Source: Flavipsychrobacter stenotrophus
Lineage (GTDB): Bacteria > Bacteroidota > Bacteroidia > Chitinophagales > Chitinophagaceae
DNA length: 14,324 bases
Reading direction: 5' to 3'
NCBI GenBank assembly: GCA_947379685.1
Contig: CANCOG010000059.1
Span: 1-14,324 of the forward strand
The translations under genes and the position numbers were made by a program. Below, piece by piece: positions 6,379-14,200 of this stretch; the first letter of the stretch is position 1; each line of letters opens with the position of its first letter. Below the pieces are notes generated by a model. The model saw only the letters and a program-made list of their open reading frames with translations, did not search any database and was not told the DNA's origin.

Positions 6379-6840
6379 ATGCCTTTACAACAGGGAGATA
6401 CTGCACCAGCATTTACAAGTACCGATCAGAATGGTAATAAAGTATCGCTGAAAGATTTTAAGGGAAAGAAAGTTGTTTTATACACTTACCCCGAAGATAA
6501 CACCCCAACCTGCACTGTTGAGGCGTGCAATTTCAGGGATAATTACCACATACTTACTGAAAAGGGTATTGTGCTGCTTGGGGTTAGTCCCGATGAAGAG
6601 GCCAAACACAAAAAGTTTGAGACAAAGTTTGCCCTCCCGTTTACCTTGCTGGCAGACCCTAAAATGAAGATCCTAAACGCTTACGAAGTGTATGGCGAAA
6701 AGCAGCTATACGGGCGGAAGTACATGGGCATTTTCCGCCGCACCTTCCTCATTAACGAAAAAGGCAAGATAGACCACATCATCAATGTTGTTCGCAGCAA
6801 GGATGCAGTCGGGCAGATCTTGAAGGTTTGGGGGTTGTAG
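6379..6840 (+). CDS. bcp: Peroxiredoxin, Bcp/PrxQ type (thiol peroxidase)
   Basis: This 153-residue cytosolic peroxidase reduces H2O2 and organic hydroperoxides using thioredoxin. The thioredoxin-fold AhpC/TSA domain covers the whole chain. The family signature reads YPEDNTPTCTVEACNFRD (37-54), with peroxidatic C45 and the resolving C50 five residues later, which defines the Bcp/PrxQ two-Cys class. The residue before the peroxidatic Cys is T44, where most Bcp proteins have Gly. The length is normal. It is separated from the upstream M23 gene by 3 nt and has no Shine-Dalgarno, so it is probably translated from the same message. No terminator is apparent in the 101 bp before the next gene. Confidence 0.95.
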   Translation: MPLQQGDTAPAFTSTDQNGNKVSLKDFKGKKVVLYTYPEDNTPTCTVEACNFRDNYHILTEKGIVLLGVSPDEEAKHKKFETKFALPFTLLADPKMKILNAYEVYGEKQLYGRKYMGIFRRTFLINEKGKIDHIINVVRSKDAVGQILKVWGL

Positions 6841-6913
6841 GTTTCATAATCGCCCTCCTATATTATTTTTCCCGACAATGACCAAGCTCATAATAAACAT
6901 ACATTATTTACCT

Positions 6914-6921
6914 TACCTTTG
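6914..6921 (+). promoter_or_regulatory. -7 promoter box upstream of the desaturase gene
   Basis: taccTTTG at 6914-6921 is an exact match to the Bacteroidota TAnnTTTG element, 20 bp before the TTG start. Transcription starting about 7 nt downstream would give a very short 5' leader. No clear TTTG -33 element is visible. Confidence 0.55.
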
Positions 6922-6941
6922 CCGCACTTTTTAAATAGTAG

Positions 6942-8042
6942 TTGAAATTGAGCAAAATAGAAATTGTGCGCTTCGCACCTAAGAACGGAGAAGGTTTTTA
7001 CGATACACTGAAGAAAAATATTGACGATTTTTTTACTCAGAATAATATTCCAGTACACGGTAACACGAAAATAATGTGGAAATCTGTGGCAATGTTGTCG
7101 TTATTTTTTGTTCCTAATATTCTCATTATCACCGGCGTTGGGGCAATTAGCCCGTTTTTGTTCTTCTTTCTCTGGTTCCTTCAGGGGCTGGGAATGGTAG
7201 GCATTGGCTGCTCGGTACACCACGATTCCAACCATGGCGCTTATTCCGGCAATAAGACGGTCAATAAGATAGTAGGCGACATTGTAAATGTTGTTGGAGG
7301 TTACGATGTGACCTGGCGTATACAGCATAATATTTTGCATCATACATATACCAACATCGAAGGATTGGATGAGGACATCGATTCTGGTGGACTGATGCGT
7401 TTTTCTCCGCACAGCCCTAAAGCACCGCTACACCGTTTTCAGCATGTATATGGTTGGTTCTTATATTGCCTCCTTACTATACAGTGGGTAACTTATAAGG
7501 ATTACAGGTTGCTGGTGATCTACAACAAGAAAGGTTTGTTGCGCAAGGAAAAAATTACTCTCGGTAAGGCCATATTGGAACTGAGCATTTACAAGGTGAT
7601 CTATTTCACTTATGTTTTAGTGTTACCAATCATGTTCTCGGGTATGTCGTGGCAGGCAGTAGTGTTGGGCTTCTTTATCTTGCATTTTACAGCAGGTTTC
7701 GGCCTTTCTGCTATTTTCCAGTTGGCACACGTTATGGAATCTTCTGAATTCCCAACCCCATCTGACGATCGCAAAATGGATAACAGCTGGGCAGTGCATC
7801 AGTTGCTGAATACTTGTAATTTTTCCCGTAAGAGCCGTATCATGAATTGGTTCATTGGTGGTTTGAATTATCAGATTGAGCATCACCTGTTCCCGCATAT
7901 TTCTCACGTACATTACAGTCGTATTGCGGTAATAGTTAAAGCAACTGCTGAGTCATACGGTATTCCTTATGTGGAGTATCCGAACTTCCTGGTAGCACTC
8001 CGTGAGCACGGCAGGATGTTGAAGAAAATGGGCCAAGCTTAA
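6942..8042 (+). CDS. Membrane fatty acid desaturase (acyl-CoA/linoleoyl-CoA desaturase-like), TTG start
   Basis: This 366-residue integral membrane di-iron desaturase should introduce cis double bonds into long-chain acyl groups using O2 and electrons from ferredoxin or cytochrome b5-type donors. The histidine boxes are complete: HDSNH (94-98), HNILHH (129-134) and QIEHH (311-315), with an additional L-A-H263. The Q-x-x-H-H third box places it with the front-end (delta-5/delta-6-like) group, but regioselectivity cannot be read from this. Hydrophobic segments lie at about 48-67, 69-89, 170-186, 216-233 and 238-260. The start is TTG at 6942: a TAG stop lies directly upstream in frame (6939-6941), and the first in-frame ATG is codon 46, which would remove the conserved soluble N-terminus (F-Y-D-T-L-K-K). 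It has its own promoter box and terminator. Confidence 0.92.
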   Translation: MKLSKIEIVRFAPKNGEGFYDTLKKNIDDFFTQNNIPVHGNTKIMWKSVAMLSLFFVPNILIITGVGAISPFLFFFLWFLQGLGMVGIGCSVHHDSNHGAYSGNKTVNKIVGDIVNVVGGYDVTWRIQHNILHHTYTNIEGLDEDIDSGGLMRFSPHSPKAPLHRFQHVYGWFLYCLLTIQWVTYKDYRLLVIYNKKGLLRKEKITLGKAILELSIYKVIYFTYVLVLPIMFSGMSWQAVVLGFFILHFTAGFGLSAIFQLAHVMESSEFPTPSDDRKMDNSWAVHQLLNTCNFSRKSRIMNWFIGGLNYQIEHHLFPHISHVHYSRIAVIVKATAESYGIPYVEYPNFLVALREHGRMLKKMGQA

Positions 8043-8066
8043 TTTTATTTGAATCTCATAAAAGGC

Positions 8067-8103
8067 AAACCGCCTGTTCTTTACTGAGCAGGCGGTTTTT
8101 TTA
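8067..8103 (+). terminator. Intrinsic terminator of the desaturase gene
   Basis: aaaccgcctg (8067-8076) pairs with caggcggttt (8089-8098). Three more pairs continue inward (one G-U), leaving a 6-nt loop, and a T run to 8101 follows. It begins 24 bp after the stop codon. The opposite strand also has a short T stretch, so weak activity both ways is possible. Confidence 0.9.
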
Positions 8104-8228
8104 TGGGGCTGTGTGTGTAAAAACTGCAATATTTATATATGGACTCGCATTGAGTTTGCACACGAAATTTGCTTTGCAGGTGGACTGTTTTAGAAGACTT
8201 TGCCCCAATAGACATACATCTAAATTAA

Positions 8229-8321
8229 GTTCTACCCCTCCGGGGTAGGTGTTTTTAAAACTTGCTCCGAGGGTTTACACGCTCGGCTATTATTATTAAA
8301 CCCCATTCGGGGTTTTAGGGC
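8229..8321. repeat. Dispersed triple-hairpin repeat, copy 2
   Basis: This 93-bp sequence matches copy 1 at 4333-4423 over its whole length in the same orientation. Its hairpins are ctacccc/ggggtag (8232-8238 with 8242-8248), ccgaggg/cgctcgg (8267-8273 with 8280-8286, one G-G mismatch), and aaacccc/ggggttt (8298-8304 with 8309-8315, loop attc). The third stem is two pairs longer than in copy 1. Homology fades outside these limits, except for an acttttt-agc-like stretch 8 bp further right. Confidence 0.88.
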
Positions 8322-8394
8322 GATTTTTTACTTTTTTAGCTCGCTCAAGCTGTATCCTGAACTATTTTACGTTTTTTATGAATACTTCGGGTCC

Positions 8395-8434
8395 AAAAAC
8401 AAAAATGCCCCAATCTCTGTCCGACAGCATGGGG
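8395..8434 (-). terminator. Intrinsic terminator downstream of scpA
   Basis: Read on the minus strand, cccca/tgggg (8430-8434 with 8408-8412) encloses an inner ctgt/acag stem (8424-8427 with 8417-8420) across a small internal loop. It is followed by cat, then ttttt-g-ttttt (8395-8405). It starts about 48 nt past the scpA stop. Confidence 0.7.
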
Positions 8435-8481
8435 AATTTTAATGTGTAGTCTATAAGACTGCAATAAGTATACATCAATTA

Positions 8482-9282
8482 TTATGCCACATTTTCGGGA
8501 GCAGCATTTAAGGCAGCTTCCTGCAATGCAGGATTTTCGGCTTCAGTGTTCCATTCCAGTATAAAATTATTCCTTCCCATACCAATCAGGATGGTGAGGA
8601 ATTTCTGCTGTATCAGTTCCAGCATAGCGAGGAAGGTGAAAATAGCATGTATTTTGTTCTCACATGTATCAAACAACAACTCAAACGGAATCCGCTCCTT
8701 CTCTTTCAGGTGGGCTATCAGGAATGTGCGCTGGCCTTCCAGGCTGTAGTTATACTTTACTACCACGTGCTGCGGTTTGTTCATGCGTTCGTTGAAACGC
8801 TTGATCACTTTTTCATAGGCCTGGAGTAATTTATACATGGTAACGGCCTGTATCTCAGTACCTTCTGAATACGATTCTCCCAGTTCATGCATTTCTGTAT
8901 GAATATTACCCCGCTTTTGCTGCATCATTCGGTCAGCCTCCATTGATGTCATGACCTCTGATGCTTCCTTAAAGCGCTTGTATTCCAGTATTTTATCCAC
9001 CAGTTCCTGCCTGGGGTCAATCTCATTACCCTGAGCATCCTTTTCTTTTCTTGGAAGTAACATGCGTGCTTTAATGCGCATGAGGGTAGAAACAAACAAG
9101 ATAAACTCACTCGCCAGCTCTATGTTTAACGTCTCCAGGGTCTTTATATATGCCAGAAATTCGTTCGTGATGCCGAAGATAGGTATGTTGTATATGTCCA
9201 GCTCGTCACGTTCAATAAAGAACAGGAGCAGGTCGAACGGACCTTCAAACTGCGGTAATTTTATCTGGTAGGTTGCGGACAT
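8482..9282 (-). CDS. scpA: Segregation and condensation protein A
   Basis: The 266-residue product is the kleisin subunit that bridges SMC heads with ScpB in the condensin-like complex and helps compact and segregate the chromosome. The kleisin N-terminal signature is clear: Q-F-E-G-P-F-D-L-L-L-F-F-I-E (11-24), then D-I-Y-N-I-P-I (30-36). The L-M-R-I-K-A-R-M-L-L-P helix (67-77) follows. The middle is charged and helical, and the C-terminal ~80 residues form the expected winged-helix region that binds the SMC cap. The length is normal. scpB and smc are not in this window. It lies 93 bp downstream of accC on the same strand, but has its own -7 box and an inverted repeat in that gap, so it is probably separately controlled. 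ATG at 9280-9282 is followed at once by the family N-terminus. Confidence 0.95.
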   Translation of the reverse strand: MSATYQIKLPQFEGPFDLLLFFIERDELDIYNIPIFGITNEFLAYIKTLETLNIELASEFILFVSTLMRIKARMLLPRKEKDAQGNEIDPRQELVDKILEYKRFKEASEVMTSMEADRMMQQKRGNIHTEMHELGESYSEGTEIQAVTMYKLLQAYEKVIKRFNERMNKPQHVVVKYNYSLEGQRTFLIAHLKEKERIPFELLFDTCENKIHAIFTFLAMLELIQQKFLTILIGMGRNNFILEWNTEAENPALQEAALNAAPENVA

Positions 9283-9319
9283 TAAAATTTGTTATGCGAA
9301 AGGCATCAATTGAAAAATG

Positions 9320-9327
9320 CAAAAATA
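9320..9327 (-). promoter_or_regulatory. -7 promoter box upstream of scpA
   Basis: The minus strand reads tatttttg here, an exact TAnnTTTG match 37 bp before the scpA ATG. No perfect TTTG -33 is present; the -33 region is taken up by the inverted repeat at 9339-9358. Confidence 0.5.
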
Positions 9328-9338
9328 AGCTATTCCAT

Positions 9339-9358
9339 TTGTATTGGACCCAATACAA
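9339..9358. promoter_or_regulatory. Perfect 9-bp inverted repeat, operator candidate upstream of scpA
   Basis: ttgtattgg (9339-9347) and ccaatacaa (9350-9358) are exact reverse complements separated by 2 bp. The repeat lies in the 93-bp accC-scpA gap, 11 bp upstream of the scpA -7 box on the minus strand. There is no T tract after it on either strand, so it does not look like a terminator; a dimeric regulator site overlapping the -33 region is a reasonable inference. Confidence 0.5.
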
Positions 9359-9375
9359 TATTTTCGTATAGGTTA

Positions 9376-10854
9376 CTACCTCCTGTTTATTTTCCACTTA
9401 CTTACCTGGCCATTCGTTGCGGCAGCCAGCAATGGCTTTTTCTCTTTTTCCCAAACGAATGCAGCGAGTAGGGCAGCGACTTGTTCGGCCCCAGCGTCAT
9501 CCTTTAGCAAGTATTCAGGTTTGTAATATTTCTCAATGAATTTGGTATCGAAATTCCCTGTCCTGAATGGCTCAGTTTGCACTGCCCATTTGCCGAACTC
9601 CAGTGTGTTCTTTATTCCTTTAATGTGGTATTCGTCAATTGCCCTGCACAACCTGTCAATTGCAGCGTCGCGAGTATCTGCATAAGCAATGAGTTTGGCA
9701 ATCATTGGGTCATAGTATATCGGAATATCCATGCCTTCTTCAAAACCATCATCGACACGCACTCCCGGACCTTTGGGCGGCTGGTACATTTCCAGGGTTC
9801 CGGTATCGGGCAGGAAGTTGTTCAGCGGGTCTTCAGCACATACACGTAATTCAATAGCATGGCCGGTTATTTTCAGGTCATCCTGGGTAAATGATAGTTT
9901 ATTACCCCGCGCAACATTGATCTGTTCTTTAACCAGGTCAACTCCGGTTATCATTTCTGTAACACAATGCTCCACCTGCAGGCGCGTATTCATTTCCAGA
10001 AAGTAGAAATTCAATTGTTCATCTACCAGGAATTCAACGGTACCGGCTCCGTCATAATTACAGGCTTTTGCCACCGCAACGGCACATTCGCCCATTTGTT
10101 TCCTTATTTCAGGAGTCAGACAGCTGGATGGTGCTTCTTCTATTAACTTTTGATGCCTGCGCTGTATGCTGCATTCTCTTTCAAACAGGTAAACATAGTT
10201 CCCGTGCTTATCGCCCATCAATTGGATCTCAATATGACGAGGGGAGCCAACGTATTTTTCGATAAAAACGGCATCATTACCAAAGGCACTCAGTGCTTCA
10301 CTTTTGGCTGTGAGCATCTGTTGCTCCAGTTCACCTTCATTTTCTACTACACGCATGCCCTTACCACCACCGCCTGCCGAGGCTTTGATCAGGATTGGGT
10401 AGCCAATGCGCTTACCTACTTCAATCGCTTCAACAATATCCGCAGTAGGGTGTTCGGTGCCGGGCACCATTGGTACATTGAATTTTTTCGCTGCCTGTTT
10501 CGCAGAGATCTTATCGCCCATCAGGTCAATAGAATAGGCGCTTGGGCCAATAAATATCAATCCGGCATCGGTCACAGCCTTCGAAAAAGAAGCATTTTCA
10601 CTCAAAAAGCCATAACCGGGGTGTATGGCATCGGCTCCTGATTGTTTTGCTGCTGCAATTATTTTTTCACCCCTGAGGTACGATTGTGAGGATAAAGCAG
10701 GCCCTATGCAAACTGCTTCATCGGCATAACGGACAAATGGCATACAACGGTCGGCTTCAGAAAAAACAGCTACGGTTTTTATACCCATTTCTTTGGCAGT
10801 ACGCATCACTCTCATTGCAATTTCGCCACGATTGGCCACAAGTATTTTTTGCAT
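9376..10854 (-). CDS. accC: Biotin carboxylase subunit of an acetyl-/propionyl-CoA carboxylase
   Basis: This 492-residue ATP-dependent enzyme carboxylates biotin on a carrier protein with bicarbonate, supplying the carboxyltransferase that makes malonyl-CoA or another acyl-CoA product. Domains are in order: the biotin carboxylase N-terminal domain (1-~110, ILVANRGEIAMR at 4-15), the ATP-grasp domain (~112-320) and the C-terminal domain (~330-445). K115, K157, the glycine-rich loop GGGGKGM (161-167), K236, Mg ligands E274 and E287, and R291-x-x-x-E295 are all present. Residue 297 is Cys where E. coli AccC has Pro. A ~45-residue tail beyond the E. coli length ends in KWKINRR, which I recall as usual in Bacteroidota acyl-CoA carboxylases. 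No biotin carrier (accB) or carboxyltransferase gene is adjacent, so acetyl- versus propionyl-CoA use cannot be decided here. ATG at 10852-10854. Confidence 0.93.
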   Translation of the reverse strand: MQKILVANRGEIAMRVMRTAKEMGIKTVAVFSEADRCMPFVRYADEAVCIGPALSSQSYLRGEKIIAAAKQSGADAIHPGYGFLSENASFSKAVTDAGLIFIGPSAYSIDLMGDKISAKQAAKKFNVPMVPGTEHPTADIVEAIEVGKRIGYPILIKASAGGGGKGMRVVENEGELEQQMLTAKSEALSAFGNDAVFIEKYVGSPRHIEIQLMGDKHGNYVYLFERECSIQRRHQKLIEEAPSSCLTPEIRKQMGECAVAVAKACNYDGAGTVEFLVDEQLNFYFLEMNTRLQVEHCVTEMITGVDLVKEQINVARGNKLSFTQDDLKITGHAIELRVCAEDPLNNFLPDTGTLEMYQPPKGPGVRVDDGFEEGMDIPIYYDPMIAKLIAYADTRDAAIDRLCRAIDEYHIKGIKNTLEFGKWAVQTEPFRTGNFDTKFIEKYYKPEYLLKDDAGAEQVAALLAAFVWEKEKKPLLAAATNGQVSKWKINRR

Positions 10855-11267
10855 GGGGCTAAGATAAGGGGTTAAATTGAAATGAGCGCAAACAAGCTTT
10901 CAAAAGTGTTTTTTCTGCGTGATTTGGCATTGCAGGATATGCTTTTTTACGTGCTAATTGACTGGATGCCAATTCATTTATTTGATATTAATTATTTGTA
11001 ATTATGTAAGTCATTGAGGAAAATTTTTGTCAAATTTTATTCTTCATCATTAATTAATTGTTAACAAAATGGCTTTTTAAACCGTTAGTTAATAGACTTG
11101 CCACTTTAATAAAACTTTAGAAACTATTTTGATTTTATATGTTGTCATCATATTGTCATAGGTGACTGTAGCCCCGTTTTCAGTTGAGTTGGGGTCTACC
11201 TTTGGTTATTGATTGCCCTTATAAACATGTGTGGTATTCACGGTTTCGAATTTTTAAATGCTCTTTT
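10855..11267. other. AT-rich divergent intergenic region (accC / long secreted protein)
   Basis: These 413 bp lie between two divergently transcribed genes, with no credible ORF. The centre (about 10970-11150) is very AT-rich. A weak -7-like element for accC (tatcttag on the minus strand, 10859-10866) sits only 4 bp from its start and is doubtful. The promoter box for the secreted protein is at 11197-11204. The pentamer gtcat occurs twice near 11144-11160 with no clear pattern. Confidence 0.6.
11197..11204 (+). promoter_or_regulatory. -7 promoter box upstream of the long secreted protein gene
   Basis: tacctttg is an exact TAnnTTTG match, 63 bp before the ATG at 11268, giving an expected leader of roughly 55-60 nt. 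A T-rich gtttt at 11176-11180 lies near the -33 position but is not a TTTG. Confidence 0.5.
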
Positions 11268-14200
11268 ATGAAAACTCTCTTATCAAAAACGCTTGGAGTA
11301 ATAATCCTTACTCTATTATGTTTGACTCCCAGGATCACAAATGCCCAAATGACCGCTGCGGCATATACGTATGCCAGATCAACTGGTGGCTCTTATTCCA
11401 GTATTTCTGGTTCGGGTACTTCTATAACCTACAATGATGTATTTGGTTTTGGTTCAGACTTTGATGAAGGAGTAGCTAGCGTACCAATTGGATTTACATT
11501 CTATTTTTGCGGTACGCCCTATACCAGCATGGTTGCCAGTACTAATGGTTGGGTGTCACTTGCCGGCTATTCCGCCGATCCGCTTTTAACCAATACGTCA
11601 GCTAATATACCAGGTGCCGGATTTTTGATGTGCAATTGGGATGACCTCATTGGTACCAATACAGGCTATGGCTCTTACTATAGTACCACTGGTAGTTCAC
11701 CCAATCGTGTATTTACAATAGAGTGGGCGAGTTGGAATAATTATGCCTCAACAGGCAATGGCAAGAAAAGCAACTTCCAGATCAAGTTATTTGAAGGTAC
11801 TAATGTAATTCAATATTGTTATGGTACGCCTGCAGGTGCAATTACCACAGCTTCATCGAGCATAGGTATCGCCAATAGCACTACCGATTATAAAAGTATA
11901 GCCACTCTAACTGCAACCACTGCATCGTCGTCGACGTTTACAACTACATTGGCAGGCTGGTCTGCTGCCAATTCCATTCTCACATGGACTCCTCCGTGCA
12001 GCGCGGCGCCTACTGCAGGTACAGCAACTTCAACTGTAACTTTTGGCTGCCTTCCTTCGTATAGTTCTACATTATCACTTACTGGTGCCACAACTACAAA
12101 TGTTGCTTATCAATGGCAGTCGTCACCCACTGGTACTACCTGGACCGATGTATCCGGTGCAACCAACAGCACCTACGTTGCTTCTGTAAGCGCCGCAATT
12201 CAGTACAGGTGTAATCTAAGGTGCATATATAGTGTTTCTTCAGCAAATTCAACGGCACGATCGCTTACAGCGCCGGGGCCAATCGTTACTGTAACGCCAA
12301 ATGTATCGTCGGTTTGTAGCGGCGGTTCCCAAACACTTACAGCATCTGGTGCCACCAGTTATACCTGGTCGCCCTCAACAAATTTAAGTGCCACAGTTGG
12401 TGCGTCAGTATCATCTACGCCTACAGCTTCCCGTACATACACTGTAACTGGAACAACATCAGGTTGTACTAATACTGCAGTAGCTGTCGTTAATCTGTCC
12501 GGAGGTACCCCGAGCACTATTACAGGTACAGCTTCAGCCTGTCCGGGAGCCAGTTCAACCTTGTCCAATTCAACGACTGGTGGTACCTGGTCAAGCTCAA
12601 ATACTTCTATCGCTACAGTTGATGCAACTACAGGTGTCGTAACTGGCATTATTGGTGCAGGTGGCACTTCAGCAACAATTACCTATAATACCGGCTGCGG
12701 CTCTCCGGCTACGCAAACATTTAATGTATTGTCAGCACCTACAGTGTCTTTGAATTTACCAACAGCATCATATTGTTACGGGCATGCGATACCATTGGTA
12801 GCCAGCGGAACAGCTACCAGCTATACCTGGGCGCCCTCTACGAACCTGAGCGCAACTACCGGAGCAGTTGTCACGGCCACACCATCTGCCTCCCGGACGT
12901 ATACCGTCACTGGTATAGGAGCCAGCTGTAATACGACAGCAACCTCAGTGATCACAGTCAGCGCTGCAACTGATACATTTAATTTGTCACCCATTGCGTC
13001 TCCTGCCACTACCTGCTCGGGTGGTTCATCTACGCTTACGCCAGTTCCGTCTGCCTTTGCATACAGCTCGGTAAGTGCAATTACTTATTCACTGGTTACC
13101 CAAACCAGCCCGACAACATTAACTTTCCCCGATACCGACGAGGATACCCTTAGTGTTAACCTGCCATTTACATTTAATTATTATGGGACGAATTACTCTT
13201 CTATAAATGTTTGTACTAATGGGTACATAAGTTTTGTAGGGGCTTCATCAAATTATAGTGTTGTAACACTTCCTGATGCCTCAGCTGCACCTGCAATGGT
13301 TGCACTTTTCTGGTCCGATCTGGATCTGGCTGCCACTACCCCTAACGGCACAGTAACTACGTCTGTTGAAGGAACAGCGCCGAATCGTAAATTTGTAATA
13401 TACTACAAGGGTGCATATGATTTTTTTGGCACCATTAATGGTTATAGCGGCCAGATCGTTCTCTACGAAACCAGCAATACAATAGATCTTATTGTAACGA
13501 GTACAACATCAAACACTCACGTTTGTGGTATCCAAAATTCTGCAGCTTCTGTGGCATTGTGCCCTGCCGGAAGGAATAACGCAACATATCAAGTAGTTAC
13601 TCCTGAGGCCTGGAGGTTCACTTCAATTCCAACTTTGTCTTATGTATGGTCGCCCGCAACATTTTTGAGCAGTGCGGTGGCTACCTCACCGGTTGCCAGT
13701 TCTGTGACTTCATCAACTACCTACACGGTAGTGGGTGTTAACGCTTCCAACAATTGTGTGAGCAGCAACACTGTTGCAGTAAATGTCGGCACCATTGTTG
13801 GTACCATTTCAGCATCAACCGGAGTATGTCTCGGTTCGTCAACAACTATTACCTTTACCGGCCCCGGCAGCGGAACTGGGACGTACACGATAAACGGTGC
13901 CTCTTCGACTGGTTTTTCTTTTGATGCATCGGGCCACTATACAATTACAGTATCGCCAACCACTACGGCAGTTTACGCGTTAACCAGTGTGGTAACTGGC
14001 TCTTGTTCCCGGACAGTTACCGGCCAAACGGCCACAATTACAGTGAACGGTTCCTATCCTACTGTAGGCACCAATTCACCATGTTCTGGTGGAACACTGT
14101 CATTAACTTCTACATCTTCGGCCGGAACTTATTCCTGGACTGGTCCTAACGGCTTTACCTCTACGGCTCAGAATCCAAGTATTTCGAGTGTGACTACAGC

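Larger units (their letters stand above)
8043..8481. other. Convergent intergenic region (desaturase / scpA) with two terminators and a repeat
   Basis: No gene is visible in these 439 bp. They contain the desaturase terminator (8067-8103), about 125 bp of plain AT-rich sequence, triple-hairpin copy 2 (8229-8321), a further AT-rich stretch, and the scpA terminator on the opposite strand (8395-8434). Confidence 0.7.

Noticed and set aside
10150..10641. 163-codon frame on the + strand opposite accC
   Set aside because: It is antisense to the highly conserved ATP-grasp region of accC, has no family signature, and is best read as a shadow.
11888..13009. Three open frames on the minus strand rich in Val, Ala and Pro
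   Set aside because: They lie opposite the long secreted protein and mirror its Thr/Ser codons; two of them repeat only because the + strand Ig-like modules repeat.
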